A stretch of 64,000 nucleotides of DNA from an uncultured Acetatifactor sp. (GCA_910586485.1 CAJUIA010000015.1:36528-100527), one strand, 5' to 3'; numbered from the stretch's first letter, positions 51,602 through 60,675 are shown. Translations and numbers: made by a program. Notes: a model not told the origin generated them from the sequence alone.

Positions 51602-52729
51602 ATGAAGAAAATTTTGAAGTATATGTCTGTTGGGGTTGTCTGTGTCGCAGCAGTATTGATAATTTTAGAGTTTTTATTAGAATGTTTATACGGTATACCA
51701 AATAGCGAAAGAGCAAAACGGGCGATTCCCATAAATGAAAACGAACCTTATATAGTACAGATCGCTTCCAGGGACGATTACTATAATGGCGTATATGCCG
51801 TAAAGGATGTTTTTTCAGGCTTGGGAGATTATACTGCCAGGATTGATGCAAATGGCTTTATTGAGCCATCCAAGGTACATGATGAGCCCGACAGGACGAT
51901 TCTCTTCCTAGGGGGATCAACGACAGAGTGCATAACGGTTTCTGAAGAGAAGAGGTATCCTTATCTTGTGGGCAGGATGCTGGAAGAAGAGACCGGATAT
52001 GCAGTGAATAGCTATAATGCTGGAGTTGGTGGTGGAACAAGCCACGATTCCTTAGATACTTTGATTCACAAAGGTCTTGTATTAGAGCCAGACATAGCAG
52101 TTTTGCATCATAATATCAACGATCTGATAATGCTTTTGAAATATGAAGATTATTGTTATACCAAAACAGGCGAGAGTTATGATTTTTATTGGATGCAGAC
52201 GGCTGGAAGTAATCCAATAGGTAATGGTCTAAAAGCAAGATTGAAAAACGTATGGAAACAGTTATTCCCGTCCATAAGCGGACGTATTGCTGCATTAAAC
52301 ACATCCAAGGCGCTGCCCTTGCCGCAAAATATGCAGATAGAGTATGATCAAGAAGTGGTCTTCAGTAAATTTCGAAGAAATCTCGAAATGTTTATTTCAA
52401 TATGTGAAATTAATGATATTAGGCCTGTTTTGATGACGCAGGCAAATCGACTGGGAGATGAACCGGACGAATTGATCAGACAGTTGTATGAAGCTTGTGG
52501 AGGGTATGAGTTGGGGATAGAGTATAGTGAATTCTGGAAGCTTTATGAAGAAATGAATAGTATTATAAGAACAACGGCAGATGAATACGATGTTTTATGT
52601 ATTGATCTGGAGAACAATATTGAAAATTCCCCGGAGTTTTTTTGTGATATGGTGCATTATACGGACGAAGGTTCTGTAAAGGCTGCAAACGTGATTACAA
52701 GGGAATTGTTAAAGATTCTGAAGGAGTAG
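51602..52729 (+). CDS. Membrane-anchored SGNH/GDSL hydrolase
   Basis: A 375-residue protein with an N-terminal membrane helix (MSVGVVCVAAVLIILEFLLECLYG) and an external SGNH domain. Block I is TILFLGGSTTECITVSEEKRYP, block II contains YNAGVGGGTSHDSLDTL, block III HHNINDLIML, and block V FFCDMVHYTDEGSVKAA. All catalytic-type residues (Ser, Gly, Asn, Asp/His) are present. Likely an esterase or acyl/carbamoyl-handling enzyme working on the polysaccharide outside the cell. It belongs to the carbamoylation cassette; GAGGTG upstream. Confidence 0.85.
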   Translation: MKKILKYMSVGVVCVAAVLIILEFLLECLYGIPNSERAKRAIPINENEPYIVQIASRDDYYNGVYAVKDVFSGLGDYTARIDANGFIEPSKVHDEPDRTILFLGGSTTECITVSEEKRYPYLVGRMLEEETGYAVNSYNAGVGGGTSHDSLDTLIHKGLVLEPDIAVLHHNINDLIMLLKYEDYCYTKTGESYDFYWMQTAGSNPIGNGLKARLKNVWKQLFPSISGRIAALNTSKALPLPQNMQIEYDQEVVFSKFRRNLEMFISICEINDIRPVLMTQANRLGDEPDELIRQLYEACGGYELGIEYSEFWKLYEEMNSIIRTTADEYDVLCIDLENNIENSPEFFCDMVHYTDEGSVKAANVITRELLKILKE

Positions 52730-52731
52730 AT

Positions 52732-53142
52732 ATGGTAAATATTAACTGGAAACCAAGTACTAAAGAACTTCGTAAATTTGGCCTCGTGACCATGTTTGGT
52801 TTTGTATGTATCAGTTTGCTGTGCATAGGTTTTAAGGGATTTGGAAGCATAGGATTTTATTTTGCGATTGCGGGGGCTATTTTGGGTGCGACGACTGCAG
52901 TCCTCCCCAAATTGATGAAATGGTTTTATATTCTGTGGATGGGAATAGCGTTTGTTTTAGGGAATATAGTAAGTAGAATAATTATGGCTGTGATATTTTA
53001 TATCGTCTGCACGATCATATCTCTGTTAATGAGGCTAACAAGGCGTGACAGGCTTATGCTGAAGAAGCAGGAGGCGGATACCTATTGGAAAAAATGTGTA
53101 GCAATTAAAAATGATAAAGAACTATATGAGAGGTTATTTTAG
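52732..53142 (+). CDS. SxtJ-family membrane protein
   Basis: A 136-residue protein with three or four membrane helices. The N-terminal KPSTKELRKFGLVTMFGFVCISLL, central WFYILWMGIAFVLGNIVSRIIMAVIFYIV and C-terminal SLLMRLTRRDRLMLKKQEADTYWKK segments follow the SxtJ pattern (an Arg-rich loop, then 'SYW'). Function unknown. Together with the carbamoyltransferase, DUF5989 and SGNH genes it reproduces the sxtI-J-K-type grouping. Two bases after the SGNH stop; GGAG within that gene's end. Confidence 0.82.
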   Translation: MVNINWKPSTKELRKFGLVTMFGFVCISLLCIGFKGFGSIGFYFAIAGAILGATTAVLPKLMKWFYILWMGIAFVLGNIVSRIIMAVIFYIVCTIISLLMRLTRRDRLMLKKQEADTYWKKCVAIKNDKELYERLF

Positions 53143-53166
53143 CCGCAGTATTGGGGAGGGAGCGTT

Positions 53167-54564
53167 TTGGATGAAAAGGTTTTAATTAAGTCTGGTATTC
53201 GAAAAATTGGGTTTGCGTTAGTGACGCAGGTGCTAATCCTTGGCTGCTCTTTGGTAACCAGTATCATCGTACCAAAGTATATGGAAAAAGAAATGTATGG
53301 GCAGTGGCAAATATATTATTTTTATCTTAATTATATTAATTTTGTTACGCTTGGTTATAACGATGGTTTAGTTCTTAAATATGGGGGAATGAAGCGAGAA
53401 GACTTGCCAGTTGAAAAGATTCGTTCTGGCAATTTTATCATGCTATGCTTAAGTATCGTGATTTCTGTGATTGGAATGATTTTTGTGAAGCTTTTGGATA
53501 TTCCTGGAAGTGATCGTTTTATTTTTTCCATGCTTTTAGCAAGTATGCCTTTCGTTTGTGTGTTTAATATTATTCTGTCATTCTTTTTGGCAGTGAATGA
53601 ACAAGAAAAATATAATATTATCAATTTTTTGAGTAGATTTCTTGCGACAATAGGTTACTGCGTACTTCTTGTAACGGGAGTAAGCGGATACATTCCTATG
53701 ATAGGTGTGGATTATGGAGTCAGGGTTTTAATTGCAGTAGTCTGCATTGTTATAGGGGTATATTTTTGGCATGGAAGAAAGGCGGGATGGGGAGAAGGCT
53801 TTGGAGTGGTCAGAGAGAACTGCAAAAGCGGTATCCTTATTACCATGGGGGCTCTATGCGCTTCTTTCGCACCATTGTCAGGCAGAGTTGTTTTGGAACA
53901 CAAGGCATCTCTCTCTGAATATGCGTCATTTTCATTTGCTATGTCAATATTGTCCCTGATTGTAACATTTACCAATGCGGCGGGTATTGTTTTTTTCCCA
54001 ATGCTGAAGCGGCTGGATACACAGGATATGCCTCAATACTATGGCAAAATTAAAAATGTGTATAACAATCTGATTTTTGGAGCCTTGTTTTGTTATGTCC
54101 CTGCAGTACTGGTTATCAAGTACTATGTAGTAGAGTATGTAGAAGTCTTGGAATATGTATATTTGATTGTGGCAATATGTATTCCATTAGGAAAGCTGCA
54201 AGTTTTAATAACTCCTTATATGAAAGCATATCGTTTGGAAAAGGAGTATTTTGTGGTAAACTTAATCAGCGCCGTTTGTGTCTTGGTATGCGATACTTTG
54301 GTGTATAGTTTAACCAACAGCGTTTTTGGGGTTGCGCTGATGACGCTGATTGTTTATGAATCGTGGAGTCTTATTTTAGAACGATATATTAAAGGGAAAA
54401 TGGGAATTAACAGAACGGAATGCGGGAAAGAGGTGGGTATTTTGCTCTTTTTTGCAATACTGGCGTTTTCGGGAAATCTAATTATATTTGCTGCTGGTTA
54501 TTTCTTAGGCGCATTACTGTTGGTTTACAAATATAGGAAACATAGGAGAAATTCTGAGAATTAA
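53167..54564 (+). CDS. Polysaccharide flippase (Wzx, MOP superfamily)
   Basis: Moves the lipid-linked repeat unit across the membrane. A 465-residue protein with about twelve to fourteen helices and the Wzx-type N-terminus: IRKIGFALVTQVLILGCSLVTSIIVPKYMEKEMYGQWQIYYFYLNYINFVTLGYNDGLVLKYGG, where the YG.wqly...Y...l..Gl.DG pattern is characteristic. The start is TTG 53167, preceded by GGGGAGGG; the ATG at 53171 is out of frame. It is the last gene of the repeat-unit block before the CapE promoter region. Confidence 0.85.
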   Translation: MDEKVLIKSGIRKIGFALVTQVLILGCSLVTSIIVPKYMEKEMYGQWQIYYFYLNYINFVTLGYNDGLVLKYGGMKREDLPVEKIRSGNFIMLCLSIVISVIGMIFVKLLDIPGSDRFIFSMLLASMPFVCVFNIILSFFLAVNEQEKYNIINFLSRFLATIGYCVLLVTGVSGYIPMIGVDYGVRVLIAVVCIVIGVYFWHGRKAGWGEGFGVVRENCKSGILITMGALCASFAPLSGRVVLEHKASLSEYASFSFAMSILSLIVTFTNAAGIVFFPMLKRLDTQDMPQYYGKIKNVYNNLIFGALFCYVPAVLVIKYYVVEYVEVLEYVYLIVAICIPLGKLQVLITPYMKAYRLEKEYFVVNLISAVCVLVCDTLVYSLTNSVFGVALMTLIVYESWSLILERYIKGKMGINRTECGKEVGILLFFAILAFSGNLIIFAAGYFLGALLLVYKYRKHRRNSEN

Positions 54565-54571
54565 AAAGTAT

Positions 54572-54621
54572 GTATAGGGTGATATAATTTGAAAGTGTAT
54601 AGGGTGATATAATTTGAAAGT
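54572..54621 (+). repeat. 25-bp perfect tandem duplication, each copy with a TATAAT
   Basis: Two identical 25-bp units (54572-54596, 54597-54621), each GTATAGGGTGATATAATTTG plus GAAAGT-type ending. Each carries a -10-like TATAAT. They lie in the gap between the flippase and CapE genes, just before a third, complete promoter. Confidence 0.9.
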
Positions 54622-54626
54622 TTATT

Positions 54627-54654
54627 TTGCATTTTGTACGTTTTGGGATATAAT
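54627..54654 (+). promoter_or_regulatory. Promoter of capE-capF
   Basis: TTGCAT (54627-54632) and TATAAT (54649-54654) are separated by 16 bp, 50 bp upstream of the CapE start. With the two TATAAT copies of the tandem repeat this gives three -10 boxes in 75 bp. Confidence 0.6.
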
Positions 54655-54704
54655 AAAAAGCAGATGTACTGAAAGCAATGGAACAAATAAAAACGGAGGC
54701 GAGT

Positions 54705-55748
54705 ATGTTTAAAGATAAGACCTTATTGATTACCGGAGGAACCGGCTCATTTGGCAATGCCGTTCTGAATCGGTTTCTGGCAACTGACATCGGTGAGATT
54801 CGTATTTTTTCCAGAGACGAGCTGAAGCAGGACGATATGCGTCATTTTTATCAGCGGGAATTTCCGGAATACAGTAATAAGTTGAAGTTCTATATTGGGG
54901 ATGTCCGCGACCGGCAGAGCATTGATAAAGCGATGTATGGGGTGGACTTTATTTTCCATGCGGCGGCTTTAAAGCAGGTCCCGTCCTGTGAATTTTTCCC
55001 TATTGAAGCTGTAAAGACCAATGTGCTGGGGACGGAGAATGTGCTGCAGTCCGCTGTGGACGCGGGAGTGAAAAAGGTGATATGCCTTTCTACGGATAAG
55101 GCCGCATATCCTGTAAACGCCATGGGAACCTCTAAGGCGATGATGGAAAAGGTCATAGTTGCAAAATCCAGGACCGTGGATCCGGAAAAGACCAGCATCT
55201 GCTGTACCAGATATGGCAATGTTCTCTGCTCCAGGGGGTCAGTAATCCCCTTGTTTATCAGCCAGATCAGAGAAGGAAAGCCGCTGACTGTTACGGAGCC
55301 AGAAATGACCCGTTTTGTCATGAGTCTTGAAGAGGCGGTAGAACTGGTGATTTATGCCTTTGAAAATGCTGAGAGCGGCGACATTATGGTACAGAAGGCT
55401 CCGGCCTGTACTATAGGTGTTTTGGCTCAGGCAGTGAAGGAATTGCTTCATGCTGAAAACGAGGTCAAGGTGATCGGGATCCGCCATGGAGAAAAGATGT
55501 ATGAGACCCTGCTTACGAATGAGGAATGTGCGCACGCCATTGATATGGGGCATTTTTATCGTGTGCCTGCGGACAAGCGGGATTTGAACTACGATAAATA
55601 TTTTACGGATGGAAATCCGGAGAGAAGCGGGCTGACAGAGTTTAATTCCAATAATACGGAGTTGATGGACGTGGAACAGGTGAAGGAGAAACTTTTGACC
55701 CTTTCATATATTCAAGAGCAAATTGCCGAATTGGAGAAGAGATCATGA
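54705..55748 (+). CDS. capE: UDP-GlcNAc 4,6-dehydratase (inverting), CapE type
   Basis: Converts UDP-GlcNAc to a UDP-4-keto-6-deoxy-hexose of the L series, first step towards UDP-L-FucNAc; cytosolic. A 347-residue short-chain-dehydrogenase protein. The NAD motif is LLITGGTGSFGNAVLNRF; YIGDVRDRQSIDKAM and FHAAALKQVPSCEFFPIEAVKTNV follow. In CLSTDKAAYPVNAMGTSKAMMEKV a methionine replaces the usual catalytic tyrosine ahead of the lysine, as in CapE/FlaA1-type inverting dehydratases. Start ATG 54705 behind GGAGG. Overlaps capF by four bases. Confidence 0.9.
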   Translation: MFKDKTLLITGGTGSFGNAVLNRFLATDIGEIRIFSRDELKQDDMRHFYQREFPEYSNKLKFYIGDVRDRQSIDKAMYGVDFIFHAAALKQVPSCEFFPIEAVKTNVLGTENVLQSAVDAGVKKVICLSTDKAAYPVNAMGTSKAMMEKVIVAKSRTVDPEKTSICCTRYGNVLCSRGSVIPLFISQIREGKPLTVTEPEMTRFVMSLEEAVELVIYAFENAESGDIMVQKAPACTIGVLAQAVKELLHAENEVKVIGIRHGEKMYETLLTNEECAHAIDMGHFYRVPADKRDLNYDKYFTDGNPERSGLTEFNSNNTELMDVEQVKEKLLTLSYIQEQIAELEKRS

Positions 55749-56875
55749 AGGTGCTTGTGACAGGGGCTAAGGGATTTATCGGCCAGAATTTGATTGTGGA
55801 ATTAGGAAAACGCAAAGACATAGAAGTATTGGCATTTGATATTGATACGCCCTCTGAAATGCTGGAAGATTATTGCCGTGACTGCGGATTTGTTTATAAT
55901 CTGGCTGGAGTAAATCGACCGGAACACGTTGAAGAGTTTATGGAAGGCAACTTTGGGTTTGCGACGACATTGGTGGAAACCTTAAAAAGGTATCACAATA
56001 CATGCCCGATTATGGACTCGTCCTCTATTCAGGCAGCCTTGGATAACCCGTATGGAAAGAGTAAAAAAGCGGGAGAGGACATGCTTTTGACATACGGTAA
56101 GGAAACAGGGGCTGAAATCTATATTTACCGTTTCCCTAATGTGTTTGGAAAGTGGTGTCGGCCCAACTATAACAGTGCAGTGGCTACCTTCTGCCATAAT
56201 ATAGCAAATGGATTGCCGATCAAGATAAATGATCGCAGTACAATGATGCACCTCGTCTATATTGATGATGTGGTGGAGGAATTGTTGTTGGCATTGGACG
56301 GGCATCCACATATGGATTCGGAGGGCTATTGCTTTGTACCAACGGTGCACGAGGCAACGCTGGGTGAGATTGCGGATCTTTTATACAGTTTTCGGGAGAG
56401 CAGGCAGAATCTGATGCTGCCGGATGTGACAGAGGGAGGGCTGGTTAAAAAGTTATACAGTACCTATTTAAGTTATTTGCCGAAGGATGGTTTTTCTTAC
56501 TCTCTTAATATGCACCAGGATGTGAGGGGAAGCTTTACGGAAATATTAAAAAGCACTGACCGGGGGCAGGTATCGGTCAATGTCTCTAAACCGGGCATTA
56601 CAAAGGGCGGGCATTGGCACCACACGAAAAATGAGAAATTTGTTGTAGTGAGCGGGAAGGGGCTGATACGTTTCCGCAGGCATGGAGATGGCGAGATCAT
56701 TGAATATCATGTGAGCGGGGACAAGCTGGAGGTGGTGGACATCCCTGTAGGATATACGCATTCTATCGTGAATGAAGGAGACACGGACCTGGTCACATTA
56801 ATGTGGTGTAACGAATGCTATGATCCGGAGCGGCCGGACACCATGGCGGAAGCGGTAGAAGGGGACATATCGTAA
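55745..56875 (+). CDS. capF: Bifunctional epimerase/reductase with cupin domain, CapF type
   Basis: Second enzyme of the UDP-L-FucNAc route: the C-terminal cupin epimerises C3 of the CapE product and the N-terminal SDR domain reduces it with NADPH. The 376 residues split into an SDR domain (1-240: VTGAKGFIGQNL, YNLAGVNRPEHVEEF, NPYGKSKKAGEDMLLTYG, RFPNVFGKWCRPNYNS) and a cupin (255-376: KPGITKGGHWHHTKNEKFVVVSGKG with His metal ligands, PVGYTHSIVNEGDTDLVTLMWCNE). The usual third enzyme, a CapG/WecB-like 2-epimerase, is not adjacent. It ends the polysaccharide locus; the following 217 bp are AT-rich and hold no clear site. Confidence 0.92.
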   Translation: MKVLVTGAKGFIGQNLIVELGKRKDIEVLAFDIDTPSEMLEDYCRDCGFVYNLAGVNRPEHVEEFMEGNFGFATTLVETLKRYHNTCPIMDSSSIQAALDNPYGKSKKAGEDMLLTYGKETGAEIYIYRFPNVFGKWCRPNYNSAVATFCHNIANGLPIKINDRSTMMHLVYIDDVVEELLLALDGHPHMDSEGYCFVPTVHEATLGEIADLLYSFRESRQNLMLPDVTEGGLVKKLYSTYLSYLPKDGFSYSLNMHQDVRGSFTEILKSTDRGQVSVNVSKPGITKGGHWHHTKNEKFVVVSGKGLIRFRRHGDGEIIEYHVSGDKLEVVDIPVGYTHSIVNEGDTDLVTLMWCNECYDPERPDTMAEAVEGDIS

Positions 56876-57092
56876 CGAAGACGTGAAGAAACGTTTATGC
56901 TATCCGTTACTCTATTTCGTTGAGTGTTTGCAGTAAAGCATTACCGTGTATAAAGGCACTTTTATGTTGCATTGTTCGCTTTGATGTGTTAAGATAAAGT
57001 TACTTTTCAGGATTTATTAATAGCATAGATATATACTATATTGAGCACATTGGCGAATACACATAAGAACGCAAAGGGGCGCGGGCAAGAGG

Positions 57093-58124
57093 ATGGCAGA
57101 AACAAATGAAGGTCTGACTGTTGAGGGAAGGGACAGCTTAGAAGGTCAAAAATTAAAAGAGCATATTGAAACAACAAAAGTATTCCGTGTGTTGTTGGAG
57201 CAGCAGCCGATTACAGCAAATGTCCTGGAAGATGTTCAAGAGTCTGGGACAGATCCTATTTATACATTTTCTATAGTAGTGAAGCGTGTATGTGAGAGGT
57301 TAGGATACGAAGAAGAAGCTGCTGTTTCTAAATTGCGTGACTTTGCAGGCCACGGCTATGTTACATTATTGCCGTTTGAGAAAGAATCAGCAACGGAACA
57401 GGAAATAGAAGAAAATAATTATGATAAAACGGGAATCCAATTAAACAAACCAAAGATAATGGATCTTTTAATAGATGATTCGATTATGCTGGGTGAACGT
57501 ATAGAGAAGCTGATGGATTCTATACAGCGGATGTCCGAGTTTCAGAGTGCTTATGGGAGTCCAGAAGAAATTGCTCAAAAACATCAGGAAATAGAAAAGC
57601 TTTATTCGGATGCAGAAACGATGAAAAGCGAATGGGAAAAGGCAAGGGATGCAGATAAAGCGGAGAGGGAAAAGCAAGCAGAAGAATTAAAATCTGAGGT
57701 GGTTAAAATTGCAGAAACAAAGGCAAAGAAGACGGCGGAAGAGACAGCGCAAAGTATTTCAGCTGACGAAATCGGAAAAGCACTGGGATTAAGCGGCAAA
57801 ATCGGGGCCGCGATGCAGGATATGCAAAAAGACATTATACAGTATATGGGTATTTTTATAGCCATTTTTGCATTAATCGGTCTGAATCTTGGACGTACCG
57901 AATCTTGGTCTATATCTAATTTCTTTCACATGAACCTTGTTATTACAGCGTCTATGGCAACGTTGCTGTCCTTTATATCTGTTCTTATGGAAGGTAAAAG
58001 TCCGCGGACACGCATCATGGGCGTTCTGACAGTAGTTCTATGGATTGCGGCAGTATTTGTGTTTTTTGTTTTTCCTTATCTTAGGGATGAAATCATATCC
58101 TTCTGGGCAACATATGATAGATAA
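57093..58124 (+). CDS. Unknown coiled-coil protein with three C-terminal membrane helices
   Basis: I do not recognise this 343-residue protein. Residues 1-110 look soluble and partly helix-turn-helix-like (NVLEDVQESGTDPIYTFSIVVKRVCERLGYEEEAAVSKLRDFAGHGYV). About 115-230 are a highly charged coiled coil, from MLGERIEKLMDSIQRMSEF through EEIAQKHQEIEKLYSDAE. The end has three membrane helices (about 247-266, 275-297 and 306-328). Cytosolic sensor plus membrane anchor is the obvious topology. It starts a three-gene unit with a 67-residue gene and a putative zincin gene. The purine-rich AAGAGG directly abuts the ATG, so the start may be slightly off. It could be a membrane effector activated by the neighbouring peptidase. 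Confidence 0.65.
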   Translation: MAETNEGLTVEGRDSLEGQKLKEHIETTKVFRVLLEQQPITANVLEDVQESGTDPIYTFSIVVKRVCERLGYEEEAAVSKLRDFAGHGYVTLLPFEKESATEQEIEENNYDKTGIQLNKPKIMDLLIDDSIMLGERIEKLMDSIQRMSEFQSAYGSPEEIAQKHQEIEKLYSDAETMKSEWEKARDADKAEREKQAEELKSEVVKIAETKAKKTAEETAQSISADEIGKALGLSGKIGAAMQDMQKDIIQYMGIFIAIFALIGLNLGRTESWSISNFFHMNLVITASMATLLSFISVLMEGKSPRTRIMGVLTVVLWIAAVFVFFVFPYLRDEIISFWATYDR

Positions 58125-58162
58125 ATAGGTATAATTATTTAATACAGAGGAGGTATCAGGAG

Positions 58163-58366
58163 ATGGAGAAGGGAATACTATTCCCAAAAGCAAAGAAGAC
58201 TGTAAGTGAGAGCCAAAAAACATTTTGTTTTGCGGATGTTCACGAAAGCGCTTTATGGGATAGGAACAAATCATCAGGGGCATATCGTAAACGGAAAATG
58301 GTGAGCCACAGACAGGCAAACCATTTAGATGCTGTCATCCAAAATTTCATACTAAAATATTTTTAA
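58163..58366 (+). CDS. Small basic protein of unknown function in the zincin unit
   Basis: A 67-residue basic protein with no membrane helix or recognised family. It includes PKAKKTVSESQKTFCFADVH, a Lys/Arg/His-rich centre (YRKRKMVSHRQANH) and an amphipathic end (LDAVIQNFILKYF). A good GAGGAGG lies 10-15 bases before the ATG and a TATAAT sits at 58129-58134. It is 38 bp after the membrane protein and 17 bp before the zincin gene. A regulator, inhibitor or substrate of the peptidase are possibilities only. Confidence 0.5.
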   Translation: MEKGILFPKAKKTVSESQKTFCFADVHESALWDRNKSSGAYRKRKMVSHRQANHLDAVIQNFILKYF

Positions 58367-58383
58367 AGGATGGATTTTCAGAC

Positions 58384-60675
58384 ATGGCAAGCGAAGTCTG
58401 GGGGAATGGGGCGAGAGGTTACGTTGTAAAATTGTATAAGAAAGTTGCAAGTGAATCCCAAAAGGCAACGATACAAGACGCCATGTTTATGACATGGACT
58501 AATTTTGACTGTATGGATGTTTTGCCTATATCAAGCTTTCGGGGCTTTGGCAGGCGTTTGATGGATAACGAGTTAAAAGAGCGGGAGAAATATGACAGCA
58601 GGCAAAAGCTTTTTTTGTATCCGGTCGGGACGGATCAGCGCTTACTGTCTGATGACGAAAGTGAGTTGGCCGGTTATCCGCTGATTATGCTGACGGTTCT
58701 GGATTTGAAAAGTCATTCCGGCATGAAGTGGGCTTCTTATAGAAGCATACTGTCTCAAAGCCTGGCAAAATGTATCAAGAAAGAATCAAATATAAAAGGA
58801 CAGCTATACGGTTGTCTTTCTATCTATGATTATGCGCTTGTCATGCGTGGCAGCAGTTATAAAGGGCTTGTACGTGTGCTGGCGGCATATCGTAAAATGC
58901 TTATTGAATCCGGAATTTACTTTCGGAGATCATACACCATCGCGGGGCTGGATCTGAAACATTGTTCCGCATGGCAGGAACCCTCCCCTCTTAGGGTGTC
59001 AGTTCGCTTGTCCTGCACTTCACAGATGGCAACAGAGTATTTTACGGAAAATGAAAATATAAAAAAAGCATTGCAGCCGGGTTATCAGGCTTTTTCAATA
59101 TTTGGGAAATATGATTACGATATTGTGGGGGATATTCGTGATACGAATGAATTTGTAAACCTTTTCTTTAAGGATGGAGCCTTATCTCCTGCACGTGCAG
59201 GTATAGGCATTCAAAAGACGAACACTCGTTTCATGCTCGAAGAGAACTGGGAAACTTCTTCCGTGCCGGATCCTTCCGGTAAACCATCGCATTCTACAGA
59301 AGAAGAGCTGAAGGAATTTATTTGGCGCAGTAAGAATCTGGGTCTTTTGTGTCCAAGTATACGTGAGTCATTGCTGCGCTTGGTTCTTCGGCTTTTTCAA
59401 GCTTGTTCGACCATTAGTGATGAAAAAATGCGTGGAAGCCTAAGGGATACTCTGTCCTATTTTTTGGATTTTTTAAAGCTTCATCAGGAAGAAGGGGATC
59501 AGCAGGATACTTTTGCGCGGATGATCAACTGTTTCAATCTGCTTCTTGATAATCGTGTCACCGCGAGTATGTCAGACTTTGAGACGCCGCAGAATGTGTT
59601 GCGCTATTCCGGAGCAAATTTAAAAGTATTGTTGGCATATGCTCTCTATGTTGATAAGTTGATTGGTGTTCTGCAGTTTTATAAAGATCAGAGAAACGAG
59701 CATTTACGCTATGTTCCTCTTGTGACTACAGATACAGGGGCAAAGATAACAGCAACGATTTTTTTGAGTGGCTGTGAACGTTTTCGGTTTATAAATATTA
59801 ATATTCCGGTGGACTTGTTGTTTGAAGTACAAAATGTACTTCCATGGCTTACACATGAAGTGGGACATTTTATTCGGGCAGGGTGGAGCAGGGAAAATCG
59901 GAATGCCGCTTATTTTTGGAGTATGTCCAGAGTTGCAACAAAGATGCTGGATGCCTATATTGCAAATGAATATACGCAGTCAAGTGATAATTCTGCCATG
60001 GCCGCTTTCCTGATGGCCCCTGTGCCAGAGAGACAGGGAGGTATGAAGTTTGATCAATATCGGGATTCCGTGTGCCAATATTATCAGAGCATTTTTCTGC
60101 GATGCACCTATGAATATAATAGTAAGCTGCAGATTCCCCAAAGCCATACAGGCGTATTAATGGCTTCCTTAGAAGAAATTGCGGCTATTCTTCAAAAGGT
60201 ATTTGAAGAAGCCATAGCGGATATATTTATGATTCGTATTCTTGAGATAAAGGACCTGATCGAATATCTCCAGATACAGAATGCTTATTATCAGCATGTT
60301 AAGCAAAGCTTAAGGCATCTTCCTTTGGAAAATATTTCCAGGATTGTTGCGGTGAGTATCATCATCCAAAAATGGGATCAGCAGGATTATGAGGGCATAA
60401 AAGATAACTTTTCCAGGATTTACGATCAATATAAGAATGATCAAATGGAGCCAATGCTTGACCAGCTGAAAGAATATGAAGACTACTATATGATAGAGCC
60501 ATTGGTCTTGTTTTTAAACAAGTATGTAGAAAGTGGGTTGGAATGTCTGCTTCAGGAGGAACAAATTATTAATGTCTGTAAATACCTGAGAAAGCATTAT
60601 AAAAGTCTGAGAACCGGAAATTTTGATGCTTTTTTGGATTTTATTGATAGTGAAAAAACGTGTGACTACATATGA
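58384..60675 (+). CDS. Large protein with a gluzincin-like HEVGH motif, putative metallopeptidase
   Basis: A 763-residue protein without signal peptide or membrane helix. The C-terminal half has LPWLTHEVGHFIRAGW with the zinc-binding H491-E-V-G-H495 and, 114 residues later, FEEAIADIFMIRIL, where E609 with D613 fits the third ligand of gluzincins (ExxxD helix). Residues about 85-190 (YPLIMLTVLDLKSHSG ... LYGCLSIYDYALVMRGSSYKGLVRVLAAYRK ... YFRRSYTIAGLD) look like an alpha/beta domain of ferredoxin-like type. The middle (330-470) is helical. I know no family with this layout. The preceding coiled-coil membrane protein and small protein, and the TIR-like gene after it, suggest a conflict or defence role; this is inference. 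Confidence 0.6.
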   Translation: MASEVWGNGARGYVVKLYKKVASESQKATIQDAMFMTWTNFDCMDVLPISSFRGFGRRLMDNELKEREKYDSRQKLFLYPVGTDQRLLSDDESELAGYPLIMLTVLDLKSHSGMKWASYRSILSQSLAKCIKKESNIKGQLYGCLSIYDYALVMRGSSYKGLVRVLAAYRKMLIESGIYFRRSYTIAGLDLKHCSAWQEPSPLRVSVRLSCTSQMATEYFTENENIKKALQPGYQAFSIFGKYDYDIVGDIRDTNEFVNLFFKDGALSPARAGIGIQKTNTRFMLEENWETSSVPDPSGKPSHSTEEELKEFIWRSKNLGLLCPSIRESLLRLVLRLFQACSTISDEKMRGSLRDTLSYFLDFLKLHQEEGDQQDTFARMINCFNLLLDNRVTASMSDFETPQNVLRYSGANLKVLLAYALYVDKLIGVLQFYKDQRNEHLRYVPLVTTDTGAKITATIFLSGCERFRFININIPVDLLFEVQNVLPWLTHEVGHFIRAGWSRENRNAAYFWSMSRVATKMLDAYIANEYTQSSDNSAMAAFLMAPVPERQGGMKFDQYRDSVCQYYQSIFLRCTYEYNSKLQIPQSHTGVLMASLEEIAAILQKVFEEAIADIFMIRILEIKDLIEYLQIQNAYYQHVKQSLRHLPLENISRIVAVSIIIQKWDQQDYEGIKDNFSRIYDQYKNDQMEPMLDQLKEYEDYYMIEPLVLFLNKYVESGLECLLQEEQIINVCKYLRKHYKSLRTGNFDAFLDFIDSEKTCDYI

